A DNA stretch of 51,970 nucleotides from Streptomyces sindenensis (GCF_014649035.1 NZ_BMSG01000043.1:1-51970), one strand, 5' to 3'; numbered from the stretch's first letter, positions 32,318 to 39,828 are shown. Notes: generated by a model not told the origin, from the sequence alone. Numbers and translations: made by a program.

Positions 32318-33772
32318 ATGCCCCCCTCGGCCACCGCTCCGGTCGACTCCCCGCCTCCCGCGGCTCCGCAGCCCCGGGGCAGCCTGGACCGGTTCTTCAA
32401 GATCTCCGAGCGGGGGTCGACCGTCGCCCGTGAGTTCCGCGGCGGGTTCGCCACGTTCTTCGCGATGGCGTACATCATCGTGCTCAACCCGATCATCCTG
32501 GGCAGCGCGAAGGACATGTACGGCCATCAGCTCGACAACGGTCAGCTGGTCACCGCCACCGTGCTCTCCGCCGCGTTCTCCACGCTGCTGATGGGCGTCA
32601 TCGGCAATGTGCCGATCGCGCTCGCCGCCGGCCTCGGCGTCAACACCGTGGTCGCACTCCAGCTCGCCCCCCGGATGAGCTGGCCGGACGCGATGGGCAT
32701 GGTCGTCCTCGCGGGTGTCGTGGTGATGCTGCTGGTCGCCACCGGGCTGCGGGAACGCGTGATGAACGCCGTGCCCCGGTCGCTCCGCAAGGGCATCGCG
32801 ATCGGTATCGGCCTGTTCATCCTGCTGATCGGCCTCGTCGACTCCGGTTTCGTCTCGCGCATGCCGGACGCCGCCCACACCACCGTGCCGCTCCAGCTCG
32901 GCGCCGACGGCCACCTCAACGGCTGGCCGGTTCTCGTCTTCGTCCTCGGCGCGCTGCTCACCCTCGCGCTGATCGTGCGCAAGGTGCCCGGCGCGATCCT
33001 GATCTCGATCATCGCCATGACGGTCGTCGCCCTGGTCATCGACGCGGTGGCGGGGCTGCCCGACGGGGCGTGGGGCCTGACGACGCCGTCGTGGCCGGGC
33101 AATCCGGTCTCCGCGCCGGACTTCGGGCTGCTCGGTGAGGTCAGCCTGTTCGGCGGCTTCGAGAAGGTCGGCTATCTGACCGGCGTGCTGTTCGTCTTCA
33201 CCGTGCTGCTCTCCTGCTTCTTCGACGCGATGGGCACCATCCTGGGCGTCGGCGACGAGGCGAAGCTGATGGACGAGAAGGGCCACTTCCCCGGTATCAA
33301 CAAGGTGCTGTTCGTGGACGGCATCGCGGTCGCCTCGGGCGGGGCGACCTCCGCCTCCGCCACCACGTGCTTCGTGGAGTCCACCGCGGGCGTCGGCGAG
33401 GGCGCCCGCACCGGACTGGCGAGCGTGGTGACCGGTCTGCTCTTCTCGGTGGCGCTGTTCGTCACACCGCTGGCGACCATGGTCCCGTCGCAGGCGGCCA
33501 CGCCCGCCCTGCTGGCGGTCGGCTTCCTGATCATCGCGGGCTCGGTGCGGGACATCGACTGGAGCGACTACACGCTCGCGATCCCCGCGTTCCTCGCGAT
33601 GGTGATGATGCCGTTCACGTACTCGATCACCAACGGCATCGGCATCGGCTTCGTCGCCTTCTCCGCGCTGCGGCTGGCGGCGGGCCGGGGCCGTGAGGTG
33701 CCGATCGCGATGTACGTGGTGTCGGCGGTCTTCGTCTTCTACTACGCGATGCCGGCGCTCGGCCTCACGTGA
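32318..33772 (+). CDS. NCS2 family purine permease (AzgA-like)
   Basis: 484-aa permease with about 12-14 membrane helices that probably imports adenine, guanine or hypoxanthine with protons. AzgA-type signatures are GVNTVVALQLAP, SCFFDAMGTILGVGDEAKL and SASATTCFVESTAGVGEGAR. ATG 32318 has GAGG 7 nt upstream; an in-frame ATG at 32282 has none. Its 3' end overlaps the convergent ribbon-helix-helix gene by 8 bp. Confidence 0.93.
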   Translation: MPPSATAPVDSPPPAAPQPRGSLDRFFKISERGSTVAREFRGGFATFFAMAYIIVLNPIILGSAKDMYGHQLDNGQLVTATVLSAAFSTLLMGVIGNVPIALAAGLGVNTVVALQLAPRMSWPDAMGMVVLAGVVVMLLVATGLRERVMNAVPRSLRKGIAIGIGLFILLIGLVDSGFVSRMPDAAHTTVPLQLGADGHLNGWPVLVFVLGALLTLALIVRKVPGAILISIIAMTVVALVIDAVAGLPDGAWGLTTPSWPGNPVSAPDFGLLGEVSLFGGFEKVGYLTGVLFVFTVLLSCFFDAMGTILGVGDEAKLMDEKGHFPGINKVLFVDGIAVASGGATSASATTCFVESTAGVGEGARTGLASVVTGLLFSVALFVTPLATMVPSQAATPALLAVGFLIIAGSVRDIDWSDYTLAIPAFLAMVMMPFTYSITNGIGIGFVAFSALRLAAGRGREVPIAMYVVSAVFVFYYAMPALGLT

Positions 33773-33998
33773 TCGGGTCCCTGGTCACCGTGGGGCCCGT
33801 CGGCCCGCAGAGCTTCTCCGTCTCTCCGTAGAACTTCTCCGTCTCCTCGACGGCCACTTTGAAGCGTTCGTCGAAGTCGTCGCGGATGAGCGTCCGGACC
33901 ACATAGTCCTGGACGCTCATTCCGCGTTTGGCGGCGTGCTGCCGGAGCCGGTCGAGCAGCTCACCGTCTATCCGCAGGCTGAGCACTGTCGATCCCAT
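33765..33998 (-). CDS. Ribbon-helix-helix (CopG/Arc-type) DNA-binding protein
   Basis: 77-aa protein. The strand VLSLRIDGELLDRLRQHAAKRG is followed by the SVQDYVVRTLI helix, the standard RHH fold used by antitoxins and small repressors. A 25-residue tail with Glu/Lys character (FKVAVEETEKFYGETEKL) follows. No toxin gene is adjacent on either side, so it looks like an orphan antitoxin or stand-alone repressor. A perfect palindrome at 34053-34068, 55 bp upstream, is a candidate site for autoregulation. The last codons overlap the permease gene on the other strand. Confidence 0.8.
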   Translation of the reverse strand: MGSTVLSLRIDGELLDRLRQHAAKRGMSVQDYVVRTLIRDDFDERFKVAVEETEKFYGETEKLCGPTGPTVTRDPIT

Positions 33999-34052
33999 GC
34001 CCAGCAGGGTCGCCGCCCCGGAGCGCTTTTTGCGTCACTTTCCGCTGTCAAC

Positions 34053-34068
34053 TCACTCGTTCGAGTGA
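34053..34068. promoter_or_regulatory. Palindrome TCACTCG-TT-CGAGTGA between rhh and marR
   Basis: Two perfect 7-bp arms around TT, in the 134-bp gap between the divergent RHH and MarR genes. It is a plausible operator for either one. Which protein binds is unknown. Confidence 0.55.
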
Positions 34069-34117
34069 TCGGAATGTACGGGAGGTGTAATCGGGTGGTG
34101 TTTAGATTGGGTAATGA

Positions 34118-34128
34118 GTTACGCTAAC
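34118..34128. promoter_or_regulatory. Inverted repeat overlapping the -10 box of marR
   Basis: GTTA-CGC-TAAC contains the -10-like TACGCT (34120-34125), which ends 7 nt before the marR start codon. Binding here by MarR would block its own leaderless promoter. Confidence 0.6.
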
Positions 34129-34132
34129 AAAC

Positions 34133-34573
34133 ATGCCTGACCTGATCCACGACGGCGACAGTGCCGCCGCCGTGAGCTCCCTCCGCTCCGCCGTGATGCT
34201 GCTGGGCCGCCGCCTGAAGCACCAGCGTGTCGACGAGTCGCTGAGCCCCACCGAGATGTCGGTGCTCGGCACCCTGGCCCGCTGCGGCTCGGCCACCCCC
34301 GGCGAGCTGGCCCGCAAGGAGCACGTGCAGCCGCCGTCGATGACCCGCATCGTCGCGCTGCTGGAGGCGAAGGGGCTGGTCAGGCTGGAACCGCACCCCG
34401 ATGACCGTCGGCAGAAGAGGGTCAGCCAGACCGAGCAGGCCGAGGCCATGCTCGCGGAGAGCCGCACCAAGCGGAACGCCTGGCTGGCCCACCTCGCCGA
34501 GGGCCTGGACGAGGACGAGTGGGAGACGCTTCGGGCCGCCGCGCCCGTGTTGGAGAAGCTCGCCCACCTGTGA
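34133..34573 (+). CDS. MarR family transcriptional regulator
   Basis: 146-aa MarR protein. The winged helix lies at about residues 38-105: LSPTEMSVLGTLARCGSATPGELA, then recognition helix QPPSMTRIVALLEAKGLV and wing PHPDDRRQKRVSQT. It lies 201 bp upstream of an MFS exporter on the same strand, the usual MarR-efflux arrangement, so it probably controls drug or metabolite export. The ATG directly follows TACGCT by 7 nt, so translation is probably from a leaderless mRNA. Confidence 0.93.
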   Translation: MPDLIHDGDSAAAVSSLRSAVMLLGRRLKHQRVDESLSPTEMSVLGTLARCGSATPGELARKEHVQPPSMTRIVALLEAKGLVRLEPHPDDRRQKRVSQTEQAEAMLAESRTKRNAWLAHLAEGLDEDEWETLRAAAPVLEKLAHL

Positions 34574-34620
34574 CCCCACGGGCGCGCCGACGGTGATCCA
34601 CCCGCCGGGCCGTATCCCCG

Positions 34621-34700
34621 GATACGGCCGGGCCGGACCGGATACGGCCGGGCCGGACCGGATACGGCTGGACCGGACCGGATACGGCCGGACCGGACCG
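34621..34700. repeat. Four 20-bp tandem repeats between marR and MFS
   Basis: Unit GATACGGCCGGGCCGGACCG occurs at 34621-34640 and 34641-34660 exactly, then with one or two changes at 34661-34680 and 34681-34700. It is preceded by an inverted half (CGTATCCCCG). The 20-bp period is close to two helical turns. Confidence 0.95.
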
Positions 34701-34774
34701 GATCACCGCCGGAGCGCCCGTCGTCACGTCCTCGTCGGACCGCACGCCGCAGACGTACGAGGAGATGAACCCTT

Positions 34775-36109
34775 TTGAGTACGGGACCCGGAGCAGACTC
34801 CGCCCCCGCACCGACTTCCACCCACGAGAGCAAGACCGGCGGGACCTTCTCGTCGCTGAAGATCCGCAACTACCGCCTGTTCGCCACGGGCGCCGTGATC
34901 TCCAACACCGGTACCTGGATGTCCCGCATCACGCAGGACTGGCTCGTGCTGAGCCTGACGGGTTCCGCCACCGCCGTAGGCATCACCACAGCCCTGCAGT
35001 TCCTTCCGATGCTGCTCTTCGGCCTGTACGGCGGAGTCATCGCCGACCGCCTCCCGAAGCGGCAGATCCTGCTCGTCAGCCAGGCCATGCTCGGCCTGTG
35101 CGGTATCGCGCTGGCCGTCCTGACCCTCTCCGGGGTCGTCGAGGTCTGGCACGTCTACCTGGTCGCGTTCCTGCTCGGCATGGTGACCGTCGTCGACAAC
35201 CCGGCCCGCCAGTCGTTCGTCTCCGAGATGGTCGGCCCCGCGCAACTGCGCAACGCGGTCAGCCTGAACTCGGCGAACTTCCAGTCCGCCCGGCTCATCG
35301 GCCCCGCCGTCGCGGGCGTCCTGATCACCACGGTCGGCAGCGGCTGGGCGTTCCTGCTCAACGGCCTGTCCTTCCTGGCCCCGCTCATCGGCCTGCTGAT
35401 GATGCGGAGAGACGAACTGCACGCCTCGGTGACCGTGCCCCGCGCCAAGGGCCAGCTCCGCGAGGGCCTTGCTTACGTCCGGGGCCGCCCCGAGCTGATC
35501 TGGCCGATCGTCCTGGTCGGCTTCGTCGGCACGTTCGGCTTCAACTTCCCGATCTGGCTGACCGCCTTCGCCGACGAGATCTTCGACGGCGGCGCGGGCA
35601 TGTACTCCTTCTTCAACATCCTGATGGCGGCCGGTTCGCTGGCCGGTGCGCTGCTCTCGGCCCGCCGCCGCTCCTCGCGGCTGCGGATGCTGGTGGCGGC
35701 GGGCACGGCGTTCGGTCTGCTGGAGATCGCGGCTTCGCTCTCTCCGACCGTCTGGCTGTTCTCGATCCTCCTGGTCCCGATCGGCATGCTGGGCCTGACG
35801 ACGAACATCACCGCGAACACGAGCGTCCAGATGGCCGCCGACCCGGAGATGCGGGGCCGGGTGATGAGCCTGTACATGATGGTCTTCGCCGGGGGTACGC
35901 CGGTGGGGGCCCCGATCGTCGGCTGGATCAGCGACACCTACGGCGCCCGCATCGGCTTCGCGGCCGGCGGCGCGATCTCGGTGATCGCCGCCCTGGCCGT
36001 CGGCTTCGCCCTCGCCCGCGTCGGCGGCCTCCGCCTGAAGGTCGACCTCCGTCCGGGCCGCCCCCACGTCCGCTTCGTGCCGCGCGAGCAACTGGCGACG
36101 GCGGCGTGA
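34775..36109 (+). CDS. MFS transporter (probable exporter)
   Basis: 444-aa major facilitator with about 12 helices, of the DHA3/enterobactin-exporter-like type. Visible are FSSLKIRNYRLFATGAVISN, LYGGVIADRLPKRQILL (motif A), NPARQSFVSEMVGP, and MRGRVMSLYMMVFAGGTPVG. The start is TTG 34775 with GGAG 9 nt upstream; no in-frame ATG precedes the conserved part. Located after marR, it is probably that regulator's target. A perfect terminator follows. Confidence 0.9.
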   Translation: MSTGPGADSAPAPTSTHESKTGGTFSSLKIRNYRLFATGAVISNTGTWMSRITQDWLVLSLTGSATAVGITTALQFLPMLLFGLYGGVIADRLPKRQILLVSQAMLGLCGIALAVLTLSGVVEVWHVYLVAFLLGMVTVVDNPARQSFVSEMVGPAQLRNAVSLNSANFQSARLIGPAVAGVLITTVGSGWAFLLNGLSFLAPLIGLLMMRRDELHASVTVPRAKGQLREGLAYVRGRPELIWPIVLVGFVGTFGFNFPIWLTAFADEIFDGGAGMYSFFNILMAAGSLAGALLSARRRSSRLRMLVAAGTAFGLLEIAASLSPTVWLFSILLVPIGMLGLTTNITANTSVQMAADPEMRGRVMSLYMMVFAGGTPVGAPIVGWISDTYGARIGFAAGGAISVIAALAVGFALARVGGLRLKVDLRPGRPHVRFVPREQLATAA

Positions 36110-36117
36110 GCGAACGG

Positions 36118-36154
36118 AAAGGCGCCCTCCCCGGGAGCGGGGGAGGGCGCCTTT
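36118..36154 (+). terminator. Rho-independent-type terminator after MFS gene
   Basis: AAAGGCGCCCTCCCC (36118-36132) pairs perfectly with GGGGAGGGCGCCTTT (36140-36154): 15-bp stem, 7-nt loop, ending in TTT, 8 bp after the stop. It also precedes the convergent Uma2 stop. Confidence 0.93.
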
Positions 36155-36173
36155 CGCGTGCCGGGGCGCGGGG

Positions 36174-36758
36174 TCAGTCGCGGGGGAAGGCGTCGGTGGC
36201 GAGGGTGAGGCCGACGACGGTCGAGGTCAGGTCGACGGGGGTGCCGAAGTCGAGGCTCAGCACGCTGCGGTACTCGTCCTCCTTCGGGAGCGTGTGCAGG
36301 TGCCAGGTCCCGGTGTACGGGTCGACGATGAGGTACACGGGGACACCGGCGGTGGTGTAGACGGCCTTCTTGATGCCGTAGTCGTTCGCCGCGGTGGCCT
36401 TCGAAATCACCTCGGCGACGAACTCGATGTCCTGGTAGCGCCAGCGGCCGTCCTCGCCCTTGACCGCGTCGGGCGAGAGGGCGACGACGTCGGAGGCGAA
36501 GCCGTTGAGGTGGCCGGGGAGGTCGATGCGTACGTCGGTCTTCAGCCGCCGGCGTTCGTACGTCGTGCGGAGCTGCTCCAAGATGTCAAAGGTGATCTCC
36601 CAGGTCGTGTCCCGCTGCGGCGACATGTGGACGGTCCCCTCGACGATCTCGACCTTGAAGCCCTCGGGGGTGGGCTCAAGCCACTCGAACATCTCGTCCA
36701 GAGTGCGCTCGTCGCTGGTGTCGGCCATGTCGATCCTGTCGGTGTCTACGACGGTCAT
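36174..36758 (-). CDS. Uma2 family (DUF820) putative restriction-endonuclease-like protein
   Basis: 194-aa protein of the Uma2/DUF820 family with a PD-(D/E)XK nuclease-like fold. Visible are EGFKVEIVEGTVHMSP, then FASDVVALSPDAVKG (candidate Asp), QDIEFVAEVISKAT (E-V-x-S, candidate catalytic Glu/Lys region) and KKAVYTTAGVPVYLIVDPYTG. The family is often multicopy in Streptomyces and of unproven function. ATG 36758 has GGAGGAG about 8 nt upstream. No methylase or partner gene lies nearby. Confidence 0.9.
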   Translation of the reverse strand: MTVVDTDRIDMADTSDERTLDEMFEWLEPTPEGFKVEIVEGTVHMSPQRDTTWEITFDILEQLRTTYERRRLKTDVRIDLPGHLNGFASDVVALSPDAVKGEDGRWRYQDIEFVAEVISKATAANDYGIKKAVYTTAGVPVYLIVDPYTGTWHLHTLPKEDEYRSVLSLDFGTPVDLTSTVVGLTLATDAFPRD

Positions 36759-36860
36759 CGTGCCGCTCCTCCCCGCTGCCCCACGGGCGTGCGGGCAGCC
36801 GCGTAGGACAACGATAGGCCCGGCGCCCAGGAGACGCCCGGACCTGCCAGACTCGCGCGC

Positions 36861-37469
36861 ATGCGCAGCAGCGAACCCGGTCGTCCGGTCACCCAGCGGC
36901 TCTTCGCCGCCGTCCTGCCGCCCGCGTCGGCCGTGGCCGAACTCCGTACGGCACTCGCACCGCTGCACACCCTCCCCGGGGCGCGGGACCTGCGCTGGAC
37001 GGGCCCCGAGGGCTGGCACTTCACGCTGGCGTTCTACGGGGAGGTGCCCGAGGACGTCACGCCGGAGCTGGAGGCGCGCCTGGAGCGGGCCGCGCGCCGT
37101 ACCGCGCCCTTCGCGCTCCGGGTGCGCGGGGCCGGGCACTTCGGCGGGCGGGCGCTGTGGGCCGGGGCGGCGGGCGGGCTCGACACGCTGCGGCTGCTCG
37201 CGGAGCGCGCGGAGGCCGCCGCCCGGCGGGCCGGGCTCGCGACGGAGGAGCACCGCCGCTACACCCCGCACCTCACGCTGGCCCGCAGCCGGGGCGCGGC
37301 GGACCTGCGGCCCTTCGCCGCGGCGCTGGCGGGGTTCGAGGGGGAGCGCTGGGAGGCCGGGGAGCTCACGCTCGTACGGAGTCATCTGCCGGCGTCCGGG
37401 ATGCCGGGGGAGCGGCCGCGCTACTCGGCGGTGCGGGCCTGGCCGCTGGCGGCTGAGGTGCCGCCATGA
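36861..37469 (+). CDS. thpR: RNA 2',3'-cyclic phosphodiesterase ThpR
   Basis: 202-aa member of the 2H phosphoesterase superfamily. The two catalytic HxTx motifs are HFTL at residues 53-56 and HLTL at 137-140. The enzyme opens 2',3'-cyclic phosphate ends in RNA and was first described as 2'-5' RNA ligase. Length is typical. ATG 36861 lies 7 nt after CAGACT, a possible -10 box, so the message may be leaderless; no ribosome site is visible. Confidence 0.92.
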   Translation: MRSSEPGRPVTQRLFAAVLPPASAVAELRTALAPLHTLPGARDLRWTGPEGWHFTLAFYGEVPEDVTPELEARLERAARRTAPFALRVRGAGHFGGRALWAGAAGGLDTLRLLAERAEAAARRAGLATEEHRRYTPHLTLARSRGAADLRPFAAALAGFEGERWEAGELTLVRSHLPASGMPGERPRYSAVRAWPLAAEVPP

Positions 37470-37512
37470 GACGGCCGGGGCGGCCCGGCGGACGTGCCGC
37501 TGAGCGGTTCCG

Positions 37513-38553
37513 TCACCACGGCCCGGGCGGCCTGGGCACCGGCCCGGTGGGCGGTGCCGCTACGCTCGAAGGGTGGACCCGAAGACCAGAAACCGCATCA
37601 TGGCGGCCGTGCTCGTGCTGATATTCGTCGTCGTCGCCGTGGGGGCCGCCCTCGGCGGCTGAGGCGGTCGGCGTGCGCGGCGTACCGGGCGACGTCCCCG
37701 CGCCGCGCTGCGCCAGCGCCACCGCACCGATGACACCCACCGCGCCCAGCAGCTGGAGCGGTCCCAGCGTCTGCCCCATGAAGAGGTAGCCGAGGACCGT
37801 CGCGGCCAGGGGTGAGCCGAACGACAGGAACGATGCGGTGAGTGCCGGCAGCCGTGCTATGCCGTGGAACCACACGACGTACGCCAGCAGCGCCCCGATG
37901 ATGCTCAGGTAGCCGAAGCCGCCGACGTTGCCCCAGGTCAGGCGGTCGGGGAGCGGTTCGCCGAGCAGGGTGACGGGCAGCAGGACGAGGCCGCCGACGG
38001 TGAGCTGCCACCCGGTGAACGCGACCAACGAGACCCCTTCGGGGCGCCCCCAGCGCTTCGTCAGCACGATGCCCGAGGCCATGCACACGGCCCCCAGGAG
38101 CCCGGCGAGTACGCCGACGCCGTCCAGGGCGGCCTGCGGCCGGAGGACCAGGAGTGCGACCCCGACGGCGGCAAGCAGGCAGGCGCCGATGTGCGGGAGC
38201 CGTATCCGGGCGCCGAGCAAGGGGGCGCCGAGGGCCAGCACGATCATCGGCTGGACGGCCATGACGAGGGCCGCCACGCCGCCGGGCAGGTGGTAGGCGG
38301 CGAGGAAGAGGAAGTAGAAGAAGGCGCCGATGTTCAGGACGCCCAGCACGGTCGCGCGCAGCCACCAGACGCCCCGGGGCAGAACGCGGGTCACCAGGAG
38401 CAGGATCAGCCCGGCGGGCAGGGCGCGCACGGTGGAGGCGAGCAGGGGACGGTCGGGCGGCAGGAACTCCGTGGTGACCAGGTAGGTGGAACCCCAGACG
38501 AGGGGCGCGAGGGCGGTGACGAAGGAGATCCGTACCTGGCTCTGTCGGGTCAT
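37513..38553 (-). CDS. EamA/DMT family transporter
   Basis: 346-aa drug/metabolite transporter with ten predicted helices in two EamA repeats (APLVWGSTYLVTTEFLPPDRP; GVLAGLLGAVCMASGIVLTKRW). The last helix ends near residue 290 (LLGAVGVIGAVALAQRG), and the last 50 residues are polar, His- and Pro-rich and not family-like. That tail is where the 29-aa gene lies on the other strand. ATG 38553 begins MTRQSQVRISFVTALAP. The substrate is unknown; RhaT/YdcZ-like exporters of amino acids are relatives. Confidence 0.9.
   Translation of the reverse strand: MTRQSQVRISFVTALAPLVWGSTYLVTTEFLPPDRPLLASTVRALPAGLILLLVTRVLPRGVWWLRATVLGVLNIGAFFYFLFLAAYHLPGGVAALVMAVQPMIVLALGAPLLGARIRLPHIGACLLAAVGVALLVLRPQAALDGVGVLAGLLGAVCMASGIVLTKRWGRPEGVSLVAFTGWQLTVGGLVLLPVTLLGEPLPDRLTWGNVGGFGYLSIIGALLAYVVWFHGIARLPALTASFLSFGSPLAATVLGYLFMGQTLGPLQLLGAVGVIGAVALAQRGAGTSPGTPRTPTASAAEGGPHGDDDEYQHEHGRHDAVSGLRVHPSSVAAPPTGPVPRPPGPW
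37573..37662 (+). CDS. 29-aa single-helix membrane protein
   Basis: Tiny gene starting GTG 37573 and ending TGA 37662. It encodes VDPKTRNRIMAAVLVLIFVV followed by VAVGAALGG: a positively charged start and one membrane helix. TACGCT at 37561-37566 stands 6 nt before the start codon, so a leaderless mRNA is likely. I recall similar about 30-aa transporter-associated proteins in Streptomyces (named SGM_5486 family in NCBI annotation), but cannot verify membership. It lies entirely antisense to the 3' end of the EamA gene. Confidence 0.7.
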   Translation: MDPKTRNRIMAAVLVLIFVVVAVGAALGG

Positions 38554-38580
38554 ACCGGTCTCCGTGACGTCGTCGGCGCG

Positions 38581-38607
38581 GGTGGCGCGGGTGGCGCGGG
38601 TGGCGCG
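38581..38607. repeat. 9-bp tandem repeat
   Basis: Three copies of GGTGGCGCG in tandem, preceded by a partial copy, just upstream of the EamA start in the decayed 3' end of the nitroreductase remnant. Confidence 0.8.
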
Positions 38608-38777
38608 GGCGAGGCGCGATGGGCGGGCTCCGGGGGCACGGGGGTCCTCACCGCCCGAAGGTCCCGCTGAAACAGGTCAGCGCGCGCTCCCGGCGGCCCG
38701 GGTGGGCGCGGGCCGTCTCCCAGACGGCGCCCCGGTCCTCCCGGTGGGCGGCCGACTTCGCGACGGACACGAGCATT

Positions 38778-38825
38778 ACCGGCGCCACCTGGGGGCGGGG
38801 CCGCCCGCCCCCAGGTGGCGCCGGT
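38778..38825. repeat. Perfect 22-bp inverted repeat inside the nitroreductase remnant
   Basis: Arms 38778-38799 (ACCGGCGCCACCTGGGGG...) and 38804-38825 (...CCCCCAGGTGGCGCCGGT) are exact reverse complements with loop GCCG. The left arm overlaps APVM codons and the right arm the TGATW codons, in two different frames. Confidence 0.95.
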
Positions 38826-39051
38826 GAGCGCGCGGAGTCCGGCCGGAGCGGCGACGGTGACGACGGACCGCGCCTGGAGGTTGAAGCCGGAGGGCGCCTG
38901 GAGCGCGAGGTCGGTCAGCCGCCGGAGGAGACCGGCGGGTATCGGGATCGGGTCGGCCCGGTAGTGGCGGACGCTGCGGCGGGGGCGGATGACACGGGCG
39001 ACGGTGTCGAAGTCGCCGTTCGCGGGTCGGGCCGTGGTGTCCACGTAATCA

Positions 39052-39063
39052 TTCGACGTCGAA
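39052..39063. promoter_or_regulatory. MarR-type operator, nitroreductase side
   Basis: TTCGACGTCGAA perfect palindrome. It lies within the 5' coding end of the nitroreductase remnant. The 15-bp sequence AGTTCGACGTCGAAT read on the minus strand is identical to the second site 65 bp away. Confidence 0.75.
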
Positions 39064-39116
39064 CTATCTCTCATGGAACGGAAAGGTAGGGCGGGAGGTA
39101 GGCTGACGTCAAACAG

Positions 39117-39128
39117 TTCGACGTCGAA
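39117..39128. promoter_or_regulatory. MarR-type operator, marR side
   Basis: TTCGACGTCGAA perfect palindrome 22 bp before the marR start codon, adjacent to its ribosome site. It is the inverted twin of the site at 39052-39063, with centres 65 bp apart. Confidence 0.8.
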
Positions 39129-39150
39129 TTATCAGGAGTGGGGCCGGGCG

Positions 39151-39660
39151 ATGGGCGAGACGGGGACGCGGACGCGGGACGCGGTCGACGACTTCCTGGA
39201 CCAGTGGGCCGCCCTGCGGTCCGACCTGGACCTGGAAGCCATGGGTGCGGTGGGCCGACTCCTGCGGCTGACCCGGCTCGTCGAAAAGGAGGTCGGCCGG
39301 TACTTCGCCGAACACGGCATGGAGCGCTGGGAGTTCGATGTCCTCGCCACCCTCCGCCGCAGCGACCGCCCGCTCACCCCCAAGGAGCTGGCCGGGAGCG
39401 TCATGGTCAGCTCGGCCGCGCTGACGAACCGGATCGACCGCCTGGCCGCCCGGAACCTGGTCGCCCGGGAGACCGTCCCCGGCGACCGCCGCAGCCTGCA
39501 CATCACGCTCACCGATGCCGGGCGGGCGCTCGTCGACGACACGGTGGAGGGGCATGTGCGCAACGAACGCAGGATGCTGGCCCGCCTGGACGAGAAGGAC
39601 TGCGACGAACTGAACCGGCTGCTGCGGATGCTGCTGACCACCATGGAGGGCGACGCCTGA
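39151..39660 (+). CDS. MarR family transcriptional regulator
   Basis: 169-aa MarR protein. The winged helix is at about residues 55-125 (WEFDVLATLRRSDRPLTPKELAG; VSSAALTNRIDRLAARNLV; VPGDRRSLHITLTDAG). The C-terminal dimerisation helix is ARLDEKDCDELNRLLRMLL. ATG 39151 has AGGAG about 12 nt upstream; the frame is open to 39073 but that segment contains the operator. It faces the nitroreductase remnant across twin TTCGACGTCGAA sites, so it probably autoregulates. Its original target enzyme is now broken. Confidence 0.92.
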   Translation: MGETGTRTRDAVDDFLDQWAALRSDLDLEAMGAVGRLLRLTRLVEKEVGRYFAEHGMERWEFDVLATLRRSDRPLTPKELAGSVMVSSAALTNRIDRLAARNLVARETVPGDRRSLHITLTDAGRALVDDTVEGHVRNERRMLARLDEKDCDELNRLLRMLLTTMEGDA

Positions 39661-39790
39661 GGCAGACGCCCGACGCCGACGGGTGGCGCCGGACGGTTGG
39701 TGCCTACGGGCAGCGCCGGGCGGGGGCACCGACGGGCGGGGCCCGTTACCGCCGACAGGGGGCGGCGAGGGACACCCGGTCCTCGCGTCC

Positions 39791-39820
39791 TTGCTTGGAG
39801 TGGACTCGAAGGCGTTGGCT
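39791..39820 (+). promoter_or_regulatory. MerR-type promoter of the aldo/keto reductase gene
   Basis: -35-like TTGCTT (39791-39796) and -10-like TTGGCT (39815-39820) are 18 bp apart. The near-perfect dyad CTTGGAGTGGACTCGAAG (39794-39811) fills the spacer. This is the layout recognised by MerR-family activators. The -10 ends 8 nt before the ATG, again suggesting a leaderless mRNA. No merR gene is in the window. Confidence 0.6.
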
Positions 39821-39828
39821 TGGGTGCC

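Larger units (their letters stand above)
38648..39074 (-). pseudogene. Nitroreductase family gene, frameshifted and truncated
   Basis: Residues 22-85 from ATG 39074 read as a nitroreductase N-terminus (RVIRPRRSVRHYRADPIP; LLRRLTDLALQAPSGFNLQA; SVVTVAAPAGLRALTGATWG). Homology then jumps frame: the next frame gives QVAPVMLVSVAKSAAHRED, RGAVWETARAHPGRRERALT and stops at 38648. The C-terminal half of the roughly 200-aa family is missing. The frame change coincides with a perfect 22-bp inverted repeat at 38778-38825. It is divergent from marR with a shared twin operator, so it was probably that regulator's target. Confidence 0.8.

Noticed and set aside
33765..34573. Toxin-antitoxin module formed by RHH and its neighbour
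   Set aside because: The divergent neighbour is a clear MarR regulator with a winged helix, not a toxin, and the other neighbour is a permease.
34621..34700. CRISPR array or plasmid iterons
   Set aside because: Units are adjacent without spacers, there is no cas or rep gene, and the location is a marR-MFS gap.
36174..36758. Restriction-modification system around Uma2
   Set aside because: No methyltransferase or specificity gene lies nearby. The family is widespread without such partners.
38778..38825. Transcription terminator or transposon end
   Set aside because: It lies inside nitroreductase homology at the frame switch. There is no transposase, target duplication or U-tract, so mutation at a palindrome is the simpler reading.
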